The notes under the pieces were generated by a model. It saw only the letters and a program-made list of their open reading frames with translations, had not been told where the DNA came from and ran no database searches. 64,000 nt of DNA from CAVOKN01 sp963696505 (GTDB taxonomy: Bacteria > Pseudomonadota > Gammaproteobacteria > Burkholderiales > Rhodocyclaceae), in the NCBI GenBank assembly GCA_963696505.1, contig CAVOKN010000008.1, positions 1 through 64,000 of the forward strand, in the 5' to 3' direction. Position numbers and translations under genes: made by a program. Positions 21,405 through 31,666 of the stretch are shown here, in pieces (position 1 is the stretch's first letter; each line of letters opens with the position of its first letter).

Positions 21405-23153
21405 ATGAACGCACGAACCCCGAAACTGTTCTGCGCGGCGCTCTTCGCCGCAACGGCCGCCAGCGCGGCGGCCGATGCGCCGAAGCCGCTGCCCTATCCC
21501 TTCGCATGGGCCACGGTGGTCAACAATGGCGATTACATGCCGACGGACACCTGTGACCCGGCGAATCCGCCGACACCGCCGACACCCGCATGCCGCAAGT
21601 TCAACAGCTACAACCAGCCCTCGGTCAATGCCAAGCGGGTCGTCGTGATCCGGGCCCGCAGCCGCGGCGGTCAGGGCGGCGGCCAGCCGGTGCATGGCGT
21701 CTATACGCGCGACATGGCTGCCGGCGCTCCGGTCGTCAAAGTCTTCGACCGCCGGACGCAAGTGCCCCAGCCCAACAACCTCGGAAGCCTGTTCATCGAG
21801 CCGCCCTCGTTCCCGCGCATCGACATCGCCTCCGACACCATCGCCACCCGCGGCAACCATCAGCCGGTGTGGACCTACCTGCTGCCCGATGGCACCGAAA
21901 CACGGGCAGGAACCACCGGCATCTACACCAACCCCTTCGGCGATCTGATCACCGGCGCGAGCAAGCTGGGCGCAGTGCCCGACTTCTCGTTCTTCCAGGT
22001 TCCCGAAGCCCCGGGCATCCCCTTCGACGTCTTCCCCGGCGCACCGGCGGTGACGCGGGGGGCAACCATCGTCTTCAAGGGCAACTACACGGTGGCCGGC
22101 ATCGGCAGGACAGGCGTGTACTACCGCGAGCTGACCGACGCTCCCATCCCCCTTGCGGACGGAAGCACCCTCGCCCCGGCGGGCGGAACCAATCCGGTGG
22201 TGCTGATCGCCAACAACACCTCGACCTTCATTCCCGGGACGGCGACGATCTTCGGGTCCACCGCACCACCCAGCGCCGCCAACCGTCTGGCGGTGTTCGC
22301 CGGTTTCGACAACGAGGAGAACCCGACGCTGGGCGGCATCTACCTGGCGCGGCTGGTCGGCTCCGAACCACCCCTCAGGACGCTCGTCGCCATCGGCGCC
22401 CAGGTTCCGGGCGAGAACCGCAGAACCCGCTTCACCCACCTCGGCGAGGGCGTGTCCTTCGACGGCCGCTTCGTGGCCTTCTGGGGCGCCTGGGGCACCG
22501 AAACCAGGACACTGAACCTGGTCTGCCCGGACGAAGGCAACCAGGATCGCCGGGCCTTCTGCATCCGGCTCTGCCAGGAAGATCCCGCCAACTGCATCCG
22601 CAGCGTCCCGGTGAACCAGGGCATCTTCGTGCACGACATCCTGACCCGGCAGACCCGCCCCGTCGCCAAGACGCCGGACGATTTCGACGACTTTGTGTAC
22701 TGGAACTTCTCGGGCCGCGTCCCGGGCACGGGCGAAGGCGACGACGATGGCGAACTGGCGCGCTGGTGTTCCGCGTCCTTCGTTGCCGTCTCCGGGCGGG
22801 TTGACGGGCTGCTGCTCGACTCGACCTACCACGTCGCCTTCAAGGCACGGACGGGCGACGTCGCCAACGGCGCCTACGTGGCACCGGTGGATGGCATCTA
22901 CCTGCGCAGGGGGCCGGGTGAGCCGAAGATCGTGCCGGTCGTGGAAACCGGTACGGACGGCACCCTGATCGATCCCGAGGCGGTGTTCGACGACGATGGT
23001 GATCCCGCCACCCCGCCGGTCGCGCTGCCCGTCACCGAGATGGGCATCGAGCGCGACGGCTTCCGGGGCCGCTGGCTCGCCATCAACGTCAGCATGGGAA
23101 CCGAAGAAGCAGGCTGGGCCGGCGTCTATGTGACGCGCGTGCGCGAGCGGTAA
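21405..23153 (+). CDS. large exported protein, probable beta-propeller
   Basis: A 582-residue protein with a signal peptide (KLFCAALFAATAASAAA). The body is built from repeated units of about 60-80 residues that alternate phrases such as GIYTNPFGDLITGA, GVYYRELTDAPIPL, GIYLARLVGSEPPL and GIYLRRGPGEPKIV, each preceded by statements of the type VAFWGAWG or IVFKGNY. This pattern is seen in exported proteins thought to form beta-propellers. Four Cys lie close together (LVCPDEGNQDRRAFCIRLCQ). The function is unknown. Its place 220 bp after gene A, on the same strand, suggests it belongs to the cytochrome-linked cluster. Confidence 0.65.
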   Translation: MNARTPKLFCAALFAATAASAAADAPKPLPYPFAWATVVNNGDYMPTDTCDPANPPTPPTPACRKFNSYNQPSVNAKRVVVIRARSRGGQGGGQPVHGVYTRDMAAGAPVVKVFDRRTQVPQPNNLGSLFIEPPSFPRIDIASDTIATRGNHQPVWTYLLPDGTETRAGTTGIYTNPFGDLITGASKLGAVPDFSFFQVPEAPGIPFDVFPGAPAVTRGATIVFKGNYTVAGIGRTGVYYRELTDAPIPLADGSTLAPAGGTNPVVLIANNTSTFIPGTATIFGSTAPPSAANRLAVFAGFDNEENPTLGGIYLARLVGSEPPLRTLVAIGAQVPGENRRTRFTHLGEGVSFDGRFVAFWGAWGTETRTLNLVCPDEGNQDRRAFCIRLCQEDPANCIRSVPVNQGIFVHDILTRQTRPVAKTPDDFDDFVYWNFSGRVPGTGEGDDDGELARWCSASFVAVSGRVDGLLLDSTYHVAFKARTGDVANGAYVAPVDGIYLRRGPGEPKIVPVVETGTDGTLIDPEAVFDDDGDPATPPVALPVTEMGIERDGFRGRWLAINVSMGTEEAGWAGVYVTRVRER

Positions 23154-23202
23154 GCCGATCTCGCCTTGCGTGGCAGCGGTCGAGGTGTGTGGCCGTTGCC
23201 GC

Positions 23203-23261
23203 GTAGGGTGCGCCGCGCGCACCGATCCAGGCTCACGAACGGTGCGCGCGGCGCACCCTGC
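23203..23261. repeat. second copy of the 21-bp-arm inverted repeat
   Basis: Arms 23203-23223 and 23241-23261 match those at 5316-5370, with one arm mismatch and a different 17-base loop. It sits 50 bp after the propeller gene. Confidence 0.85.
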
Positions 23262-23554
23262 GGCTGTCCAATCCGGCCACCGCGAGCCAAGGGCGCCCGT
23301 GCAACTCGGCTGACGATGGTTGCTAATCCGGAGTCTCCTTGACCCCTCGGGGGCGGGCTGGGCGCAGCCCGGCCCTGGGGGCGCTCAGCTTCGGGCCGAT
23401 TCCGACACCGGGTTTCGCCGGCGCCCGCCGCCATCGGCTGCGCCGCGCAGGCGCCTGTGTTATTTTCGCGCGGCCCCGGCCGAAACCGTCGATGCCCGCT
23501 CATCGACGGCAGGCGGGCCGGCAAGGTCTTCGATCCCGGAGGTACGAACGCGCC
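23262..23554. other. intergenic stretch
   Basis: About 290 bp without a supportable gene. It includes a CGCCTGTGTTATTTTCGCG segment that may carry the promoter of the next gene, and CCCGGAGG close before its ATG. Confidence 0.4.
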
Positions 23555-24085
23555 ATGAGCTTGACCGCACAGGAACTCTACGACGGCATCGGCGCCAGCG
23601 AGCGCTTTTCCGGCCGCATCCACTGGGCGACCGACGTCCCCTTCGCCGGAACGCCGGGCCACCTCTACGTGTTCCGCAGGCGCCGCCGCATCACCTCGGC
23701 CCACCTGGCGGCGATCACCCACCGCAGCGGCGACGTCGAGGTCTGCCTGATGCGCATGGACGGCATCCCCATGATCTACATCGGCAGCCGCGGCATGGCG
23801 GTGGCCACCGTGTTCGTGCCGCCCACCGACATCGGCATCGAAAGCTACGAGTGGGTGGCCCACACCCATCCGCTTGAGATGGAAACGCCCTACGAAGGCG
23901 TGGCCCACGGCGCGACGCCGGCGGACCGGCGCGCGCTGGAGACGATCCACGAACGCTGGGGCCAGACCGAATCCACGGTCATCGTCTGCCGCCGCGGCCG
24001 CGTCGAACGCGAAGCCCCCTTCGCCATCGAATACGACGGACGCACGCCCGCCGGCACGCGCCGGCTGTGGACCCCTGGCTCCTGA
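23555..24085 (+). CDS. conserved protein with JAB/MPN-like HxHP motif
   Basis: A 176-residue soluble protein starting at ATG 23555 with GGAGG upstream. The C-terminal half contains VAHTHPLEMETP, then GATPADRRALETI and ESTVIVCRRGRVE. The order HxHP, a later Asp and a core strand with TVIVC recalls JAB/MPN metalloproteases and their relatives in polymorphic toxins, although spacing and flanks are loose. If this is right, it would be a zinc isopeptidase-like fold. The neighbours do not help: it sits between the exported-protein cluster and mobile DNA. I treat the family link as tentative. Confidence 0.45.
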   Translation: MSLTAQELYDGIGASERFSGRIHWATDVPFAGTPGHLYVFRRRRRITSAHLAAITHRSGDVEVCLMRMDGIPMIYIGSRGMAVATVFVPPTDIGIESYEWVAHTHPLEMETPYEGVAHGATPADRRALETIHERWGQTESTVIVCRRGRVEREAPFAIEYDGRTPAGTRRLWTPGS

Positions 24086-24115
24086 GACCGTGCGAAGACG
24101 ATTCCCCTGGCATCG

Positions 24116-24250
24116 ATGACCCGTTCTGCCCCGGCGGCCCTGCTGCGCCTTGCGCTGGCCGCCCTCCTGCTGGTCGCCGGCAGCGCCCTGGCCCAGGGCG
24201 CCGCCCCACGGGGACTGACTCCCGTGCCGAACCGTCCCGCCGCCCCCGAG
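24116..24250 (+). pseudogene. 5' fragment of an exported redoxin-like protein
   Basis: An ATG at 24116 opens a clear signal peptide (LLRLALAALLLVAGSALAQG) and a short mature start (GLTPVPNRPAAPEIA) resembling the beginning of TlpA/ResA-type thioredoxin-like proteins. It is cut at about 24250, where the integrase fragment begins in another frame. No remaining part of the gene was found after the mobile block. Confidence 0.5.
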
Positions 24251-24257
24251 ATCGCTG

Positions 24258-24740
24258 ATGGTCTATACCTTCGCCCGCGTCGGTGCGGCGTTGAAGATGC
24301 GCGGCGAGGATGTCTATGTCCAGGGGCGCCGCTCCTGGGTGCGCCTGCACGAGAAAGGCGGCAAGCGGCACGACATGCCCTGCCACCACAATCTGGAAAG
24401 CTACCTTCACGCCTATACCGAGACGGCCCAGATCGGCGCCGACCCCAAGGGCTACCTCTTTCGCACCGCGGTGCGCCGTACCAGCGAACTTTCCGAACGG
24501 CCAATGAGCCAAGCCGACGCGTACCGCATGATCCGCAGGCGCGCGGCAGCGGCGGGTATTCTCACCAAGGTCGGCAACCACTCCTTCCGCGCCACCGGCA
24601 TCACCGAATACCTCAAGAACGGCGGCAAGCTGGAAATCGCCCAGCAGATGGCCAGCCACGAAAGCGCCCGCACCACCGGCCTCTACGACCGCCGCAACGA
24701 CCAGGTCAGCCTCGACGAGGTCGAGCGCATCGTCATCTGA
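24258..24740 (+). pseudogene. tyrosine recombinase, C-terminal catalytic part only
   Basis: 160 residues covering the catalytic half of a phage-type integrase: Arg in YTFARVGAAL, Lys in HEKGGKRHDM, the HSFRATGITEYL box (HxxR), then ASHESARTTGLYDRR with the Tyr nucleophile. The N-terminal DNA-binding region is absent; the coding frame begins at the junction with the truncated redoxin-like gene. Similar integrases are often found next to IS91-family transposases, and one lies 1.5 kb downstream here. It is unlikely to work without the core-binding domain. Confidence 0.8.
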
Positions 24741-25154
24741 GGTCACCCCTGTACCGGGTATTCTGGTACCGCTTCCCGAGTCGCCCGCGGTCAGCTCGGC
24801 GCGGCGAAGCTCGGATACAGAGGATCGCGCGGTCGGTCGAATGCAACTGTGCCACCTCCGGCGCGTCTCCACCACTGACCCGTCCTTGGTCGGGAGACCG
24901 TGGATCGGCCTCAGCCGCCGTTCGCTGCCGCCGAAAGCTGTCGCTCGCGGATGGCAGTTGCCCAAGCATCCGCTGACTCGTCCCGACCCAAAGGCGACGG
25001 TCGCGCTCCCGACTAATGACCGTCCGCTTCGGGAGGTGGAGCGGACCGTCGCGAAAGGCTTCGGGGTGACGGTGGCTCGAGCCAGCCTGGCGGTTCCCGA
25101 TGCGGTAGCGCAACCCACCGCTTTCATGAACTACTTCATCGCGCCGCTGACTGT
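24741..25154. other. stretch between integrase fragment and IS1595
   Basis: About 410 bp. I see no gene I can support; both strands have only short or shadow-like frames. It probably belongs to the IS91-type unit interrupted by the IS1595 element. Confidence 0.4.
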
Positions 25155-25162
25155 ACAGATTC

Positions 25163-26208
25163 AAGGGGTATCCTGTTAGCTCCACTAGGCCCATGATACT
25201 GGATATCCATCCACATGCTATCCCCAATTCCGGGCAAAGACTACCCCCGAACCTGGAGCGAGTTCCTGGACCGGTTTGCCACCGAAGAAGCCTGCTTGGA
25301 CTACGTTGAGCGGTTGTGCTGGCCGGACGGATTCGTCTGTCCCGCCTGCGGCGTACACGCCGAGCCATACCGAGCCAGCCGACTGAGGTTGATGTGTCGC
25401 AGTTGCCGACATCAGACATCGGTGACGACGGACACGATCTTTCAGAAGACCCGCACGCCGTTGCGCGTGTGGCTGGCCGCTGCCTGGTATGTGACGAACC
25501 AGAAACTCGGTGTCAGCGCGCTGGGCCTGCAACGCGTGCTCGGACTGGGTAGCTACCAGACCGCCTGGACCCTGCAGCATCGCTTGCGTCGGGCCATGGT
25601 TCGCCCCGAGCGAGAGAAACTGCATGGCTTGGTTGAGATCGATGAAACCTATCTGGCGATCACCGACCGCCTCGTACCCGTGTCTGCCAAGGGCAGAAAG
25701 AGCAAGACTGCCAAGGTCGTGGTGGCCATCGCGGTCGAGATCCTCACGCCCCGAGGGTTCGGGCGCATTCGGCTGCGCCGCCTCAAGGACGATAGCGCGG
25801 CCAGCGTGATCCCGTTCGTGCGCGACGTGGTCGATCCCGCCAGCGTGGTCTGTACCGATGGTTCGGCCGCCTACCTGGACTTGAAGCCCCTCGGTTTCGA
25901 ACATGAGCGCAAGGTCATGCTCGGCTCGGACTTGGCTGCCCATGTGCTCATGCCGGGCGTCCACCGGGTTGCCTCGCTGCTCAAGCGCTGGATTCTGGGC
26001 ACACACCAAGGCTCCGTCCAGCCAGACCAACTCGACTTCTACCTGGACGAATTCGTGTTTCGCTTCAACCGCAGAACCTCTCGCTCGCGGGGCATGCTCT
26101 TCTACCGGCTGATGGCGCAGGCCGTCAGAGCGGCGCCGGTCACTTATGCCGATGTCGCCCTGAAACGGAGAACGGCCAGGAAATAGTGGACCTAACAGGA
26201 TACCCCTT
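25163..26208 (+). mobile_element. intact IS1595-family insertion sequence
   Basis: A 1046-bp element with 25-bp terminal inverted repeats (25163-25187 and 26184-26208), starting AAGGGGTATCCTGTTAG and differing at one base. It is flanked by an 8-bp target duplication ACAGATTC at 25155-25162 and 26209-26216. The family makes 8-bp duplications. Intact ends, duplication and transposase frame indicate a recent insertion. It landed about 40 bp before the IS91 transposase gene. Confidence 0.95.
25215..26186 (+). CDS. IS1595-family transposase
   Basis: 323 residues. The N-terminal zinc ribbon is visible (CPACGVHAEPYR, then LMCRSCRHQTS), followed by the ISXO2-like catalytic domain with DD[E/N/H] motifs around LVEIDETYLAITD and SVVCTDGSAAYLDL and a late LLKRWILGTHQG segment. 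The gene fills the element between the inverted repeats and is undamaged, so the copy may still be active. Confidence 0.95.
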   Translation: MLSPIPGKDYPRTWSEFLDRFATEEACLDYVERLCWPDGFVCPACGVHAEPYRASRLRLMCRSCRHQTSVTTDTIFQKTRTPLRVWLAAAWYVTNQKLGVSALGLQRVLGLGSYQTAWTLQHRLRRAMVRPEREKLHGLVEIDETYLAITDRLVPVSAKGRKSKTAKVVVAIAVEILTPRGFGRIRLRRLKDDSAASVIPFVRDVVDPASVVCTDGSAAYLDLKPLGFEHERKVMLGSDLAAHVLMPGVHRVASLLKRWILGTHQGSVQPDQLDFYLDEFVFRFNRRTSRSRGMLFYRLMAQAVRAAPVTYADVALKRRTARK

Positions 26209-26246
26209 ACAGATTCACAGTCTTCCATCCCGATTCCCCGATCAGG

Positions 26247-27722
26247 ATGGTCATGTCTGCCGCCGCGCCCTGCGCCTCACCTCGCACTGCGCGCTATCGC
26301 CGCCGCCAGCCCGAACGCACGTTGCTCTATCGCACCGTGCAGGGCCACCTGGCGACCTGGCTCGAACTCACGCGTGACAGTGCGTCGGGCACTTCGGTGC
26401 CGGCCTACGTCGAGCGCGAATTTCGCCGCTACCTCGAATGCGGCATCCTTGCCCACGGCTTCGCTCGCGCCCGGTGTGGCCAGTGCGGGCACGACTTCCT
26501 GATCGCTTACTCGTGCAAGGGCCGGGGCGTGTGTCCGGCCTGCAACGCGCGGCGCATGGTCGAGACCGCCGCCCATCTGACCGACCACGTCATGCCGCGG
26601 CTACCGGTGCGCCAGTGGGTGTTGTCGGTGCCCAAGCGCCTGCGCTACTACCTGCACAGCGACCCGGCCGTACAAACCCTGGCGCTGCACATCTTCCTCA
26701 GTGCGGTGGAGCAGGGTTTGCGCCGGTGTAGTCCCGGGGCGGGTGTGGCCTGGCGCATCGGGGCGGTCGCTTTCATCCACGGCTTTGGCGCCCTGCTCAA
26801 TCCCCATGTGCACTTCCACTGCGTGGTCATCGAGGGGGTTTTCGAGGCCGATGGCGCGGGCGGCGCGCGCTTTCACGAAGCCCGGGGCGTCGGTCCCGAA
26901 ACCGTCGCCGAGATCCAGGCCAAGGTGCGCCGGCGTCTGCTGCGTGCGGCTGCCCGGCGTGGGCTTCTCGAACGCCAAGACGCGCAGGCGATGGGCGCTT
27001 GGGATCACGCCGGGGGTTTCTCGCTCGATGCCAGCGTGCGCATCGAAGCGCAAGACCGAGAGAGCCTGGAGCGCCTGCTGCGTTACTGCGCCCGGCCGGC
27101 CTTTGCGCTGGAACGCTTGCGTGAAGTCGATCCCGAGCATCTGGTCTATGAGAGCGTCAAGCCGGGCCCCAGAGGCAGCGTTACGCTGATGCTCACCCCG
27201 CTTGAACTGCTCGATCGTCTGGCGGCCCTGATCCCGCCGCCACGGCGGCATCGCCACCGCTACTTCGGGGTGCTGGCGCCGAATGCACCGCTGCGCGCGG
27301 CGGTGACTGCACTGGCGGGCCAGCAGGCCGAAGCGCCGGCCGCCCAGACACCGGCTGCGGCGGCCGGCGCAGCGCCAAGCGCCCCAGCGAGCGCATCAGC
27401 CCAAACGCCACAGGCGGCAGAAGAGCCGATCCATCGCCGGGCGGCGCGCTACGCCTGGGCCCTGCTGCTTGCCCGGATCTATGAGTTTTTCCCGCTGCTG
27501 TGCCCCAAGTGCGGCGGCGAGATCCGGATCATCGCCTTCATCAACGAGGCGATTGCCGTGCGCGAGATTCTCGCGTACCTGGGCGAGCCCACCTCACCGC
27601 CGCCTATGGCGCCGGCCCGCGGGCCGCCGCTGTGGGAGATGACCGACGCCGGCCAGGGCGAGTTGGACCCGCAGGCCCAACCGGCACCGGACTACGAATT
27701 CGATCAGCGCATCGCCTGGTAG
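26247..27722 (+). CDS. IS91-family transposase
   Basis: 491 residues. An N-terminal zinc-binding region (ARCGQCGHDFLIAYSCKGRG and CPACNARRM) precedes the rolling-circle HUH motif HVHFHC, with catalytic tyrosines expected further on. The C-terminal part has a CPKCGGEIRIIAFI zinc-like segment, and an Ala/Pro-rich linker precedes it. IS91-family elements move by rolling-circle transposition and can pick up neighbouring DNA. The gene is intact, but the IS1595 insertion directly upstream may have removed its promoter. Confidence 0.93.
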   Translation: MVMSAAAPCASPRTARYRRRQPERTLLYRTVQGHLATWLELTRDSASGTSVPAYVEREFRRYLECGILAHGFARARCGQCGHDFLIAYSCKGRGVCPACNARRMVETAAHLTDHVMPRLPVRQWVLSVPKRLRYYLHSDPAVQTLALHIFLSAVEQGLRRCSPGAGVAWRIGAVAFIHGFGALLNPHVHFHCVVIEGVFEADGAGGARFHEARGVGPETVAEIQAKVRRRLLRAAARRGLLERQDAQAMGAWDHAGGFSLDASVRIEAQDRESLERLLRYCARPAFALERLREVDPEHLVYESVKPGPRGSVTLMLTPLELLDRLAALIPPPRRHRHRYFGVLAPNAPLRAAVTALAGQQAEAPAAQTPAAAAGAAPSAPASASAQTPQAAEEPIHRRAARYAWALLLARIYEFFPLLCPKCGGEIRIIAFINEAIAVREILAYLGEPTSPPPMAPARGPPLWEMTDAGQGELDPQAQPAPDYEFDQRIAW

Positions 27723-27760
27723 CTCGACGAGGATCCGATCTCGCCCCTCGGGGAGCGCTC

Positions 27761-27813
27761 GTGCCGTGGGTCGCCGGGACGGCCTGCTCGGCCGTCCCGG
27801 CGACCCACGGCAC
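27761..27813. repeat. perfect 24-bp inverted repeat after the IS91 transposase
   Basis: Arms of 24 bases (27761-27784 and 27790-27813) with a 5-base loop TGCTC; the left arm begins GTGCCGTGGGTCGCC. It lies about 40 bp after the transposase stop. It could be the terminator of the transposase gene or part of the element's terminus, which in IS91-type elements forms a hairpin. Confidence 0.85.
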
Positions 27814-27859
27814 GACTTGCGTTGTGATTCGGGTGCGGTTTTCAGGCTTCATCAGCATG

Positions 27860-28111
27860 CAGTTCCCGCGTGACGAGTGCTCACGCCGTCCTGTAACGAC
27901 CCGCAATACCCGGGATACTTGCGGAAGTGCCGTTGGATTTCCTATCCTTAGTGCCGTCGGATCTCCTATCCTTCAGTTCCCGCGTGACGAGTGCTCACGC
28001 CGTCCTGTAACGACCCGCAATACCCGGGATACTTGCGGAATGCCGTTGGATCTCCTATCCTTAGTGCCGTTGGATCTCCTATCCTTAGTGCCGTTGGATC
28101 TCCTATCCTTC
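27860..28111. repeat. direct repeats: 67-bp unit twice, 24-bp unit about five times
   Basis: A 67-bp segment (starting CAGTTCCCGCGTGACG) is at 27860-27926 and again at 27974-28040. Between and after them runs a 24-bp unit of type GTGCCGTTGGATCTCCTATC: two copies at 27927-27974 and three at 28041-28111. There is no spacer diversity, so it is not a CRISPR array. It marks the edge of the mobile block. Confidence 0.9.
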
Positions 28112-28325
28112 CTTCTCTGAACGGGCTGCGCGCCCCGCTGCCGCGCCCCCCCGGCAACGCTCCGATCGCGCGCGATAGCTGTCGCACCGCTGTCAGGAAA
28201 AGACCGGCGAAGCGTCGGATTCCATGGCAGGAGAGGCCCTCCGAGCCGGGTGCGACAATTTGCCATAGCTGCGAACTCCGCGCCACGCCTCGCATCCGCC
28301 CGTGTAGGACATTCTCCGACAAGAA

Positions 28326-28341
28326 ATTGCGAGTTCGCATT
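28326..28341. promoter_or_regulatory. operator palindrome upstream of polyglycine gene B
   Basis: ATTGCGAGTTCGCATT, matching the gene A site (ATTGCGAATTCGCAAT) at 14 of 16 positions, again followed after 21 bases by TAGCTT and about 110 bp before the ATG. Upstream DNA of A and B is similar over roughly 100 bp before the site, so promoter and gene were duplicated together. Confidence 0.65.
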
Positions 28342-28452
28342 GATCGGCCGACAAGGTGGGCGTAGCTTGCAAATCGCTGTTGGCCCATGCGATCTGCGGC
28401 GACCTCCCGTGTCCTGCGGATCGCTAATTCAAAGAACGATGCGGAGGTTCCC

Positions 28453-30156
<1,704 letters not shown>

Positions 30157-30256
30157 TCACCGACATGCCGGGCCGCGGGAACCTCCGCGGCCCGCAAGAT
30201 CGGCAGGACGACGAACCGGCTGTGTTCTCCCAGGCAGCGCAGGCTTGTCGTCCATC

Positions 30257-30292
30257 ACCCCGCCCGGACCTCCCTTCCCGGGCGGGGTTTTC
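30257..30292 (+). terminator. strong factor-independent terminator after gene B
   Basis: An 11-bp stem (ACCCCGCCCGG with CCGGGCGGGGT) with a 10-base loop, followed by TTTTC. A smaller hairpin GGGCCGCGG/CCGCGGCCC lies at about 30173-30196, just after the stop. Confidence 0.85.
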
Positions 30293-30366
30293 ACACCATG
30301 GCGGGCCGGTGAAGCGTCGAACGCGGCGCCGCGGAACACGCTCCGCGCGTGACGCCGGCTCCCGGT

Positions 30367-30690
30367 TCAGTCCTCGCCGCTCTCCGGCTTCCTTCCGGGC
30401 ACGTGCAGACTCACCACGCTGCCTTTCTGCGGTTGATCGGCGTAGTACGGCCGCTCGGTGACATTGATCCCCGCCTGCTGCGCCAGTTCGGCCTCGCGCT
30501 CGGCGATCAGCCCGAACAGGTCGCGGATGTCCTCCCGCGTACTCTGCTTCAGAGGATGGAGCATGCCCGGCAGGGGGGTGGTGTCGCGCACTATGCTGGC
30601 CAGCACCTTGCGCAAGATGCGCAGGATCATCCGTTCCTTGGACAACTGCTCGTCGCTGTCCTGAGCACCGCTGATTTGATCGTCATTCAT
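30367..30690 (-). CDS. small conserved protein of unknown function
   Basis: A 107-residue soluble protein. Its core, ILRILRKVLASIVRDTTPLP, then STREDIRDLFGLIAEREAEL, is helical and looks conserved, and the C-terminus ends in VVSLHVPGRKP. The start at ATG 30690 overlaps the end of the ceramidase-like gene by 4 bp (ATGA), so the two are coupled. I do not recognise a family with a known function. Confidence 0.7.
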   Translation of the reverse strand: MNDDQISGAQDSDEQLSKERMILRILRKVLASIVRDTTPLPGMLHPLKQSTREDIRDLFGLIAEREAELAQQAGINVTERPYYADQPQKGSVVSLHVPGRKPESGED

Positions 30691-31550
30691 TCGGTCTGAC
30701 CTCGTGTTGGTTGATTGGGCGCATACAGCGCTGCGGCCTGCCCGCGCGCCGAAGCCACCGATGATGCGCCGGTTTTGCGCGGACGGCGTGTCAGCCGGCC
30801 CACGACCAGGGCCGCGGCCAGAGTCGCAAGGATATGCTTGAGGGTGTGACCGCTCAGCCAGCCCAGCAGCGCGGCAATCTGGTGATCCAGCAGTTCGGCC
30901 GCTTTCGCCAGGACATAGACGAGTATCGCCAGGCCGAAGGCGATCCGGTCGGCGCGCGGCGCTGCATGCAGCGCCTGCCACAGCGGGATCAGCACCAGCG
31001 GCAGAAGTTGGATCAGCAGGTAGGGTCGCAGGTCGCCCTCGCCCCTTTGCTCGGTGAAATGCCACCACGCCACGCTGAGCACGGCGAGCAAGCCGAGCAG
31101 CGCCGCATCCCGCTGCGTGTCGGAAGACCCGCGCGTTTCGCCACGAACCGCAGCGAGGAGACCCGCGCATGCCAGAGCGATAGGTACGCGATCCCACACC
31201 AGCCGCTCGTTGTCCGGGGCAAGGTGATACCAGGCCGAGCCCAGTGCGGTGAGCACCAGTGCGATCAGGAATAGGCGATAGCCAGGCCAGCCGGCGCGGA
31301 TCGCGGGGTCATGCCGTATCCGCCTCAGCCCGAGCCAACCCCAAAGCCCGACGGCGGCGAAGCCCAGGTTGGAGAGCACGTCGGCAGCTTGGGGCAGGTC
31401 GAAAAGTACCGAGCGGTCCGCGAAGGCGTGGTAATCCGGCGGCTGGGGAATCGGCCCGTACCAAAGCAGCAGGCTAGCCGCGGCCAGCGTGATCAACGCG
31501 GGAAGGCGCCGAAGCCAGGGAGCATCGCGAAAGTCAGGATGCTCGATCAC
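30687..31550 (-). CDS. alkaline-ceramidase-like integral membrane protein
   Basis: 287 residues with about seven membrane helices. Motifs fit the alkaline ceramidase/CREST group: ADVLSNLGFAAVGLWGW (with the conserved Ser), TALGSAWYHLAPDN (the His ligand), LVWDRVPIAL (Asp) and a late HTLKHILATLA (two His). These residues form the zinc site in this superfamily. Bacterial members are probably hydrolases of lipid amides, but the substrate is unknown. It is the first gene of a two-gene unit. Confidence 0.75.
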   Translation of the reverse strand: MIEHPDFRDAPWLRRLPALITLAAASLLLWYGPIPQPPDYHAFADRSVLFDLPQAADVLSNLGFAAVGLWGWLGLRRIRHDPAIRAGWPGYRLFLIALVLTALGSAWYHLAPDNERLVWDRVPIALACAGLLAAVRGETRGSSDTQRDAALLGLLAVLSVAWWHFTEQRGEGDLRPYLLIQLLPLVLIPLWQALHAAPRADRIAFGLAILVYVLAKAAELLDHQIAALLGWLSGHTLKHILATLAAALVVGRLTRRPRKTGASSVASARGQAAALYAPNQPTRGQTE

Positions 31551-31666
31551 ACGCCGCTCCGCACCGTGGGCCGCTCCCTGCGCTCCCGGAGAAGCCGGGA
31601 TTCATGCCAACATGAAGGCCGCCGCCAGCCGGTCGGCGGACGCTTCGCGCCGGGGAACTCTTCGTC

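Noticed and set aside
24733..25419. A 228-codon minus-strand gene around the IS1595 left end
   Set aside because: It runs across the insertion boundary and is antisense to the transposase start.
27860..28111. CRISPR array
   Set aside because: The repeats are direct and adjacent with no unique spacers, and no cas gene is near.
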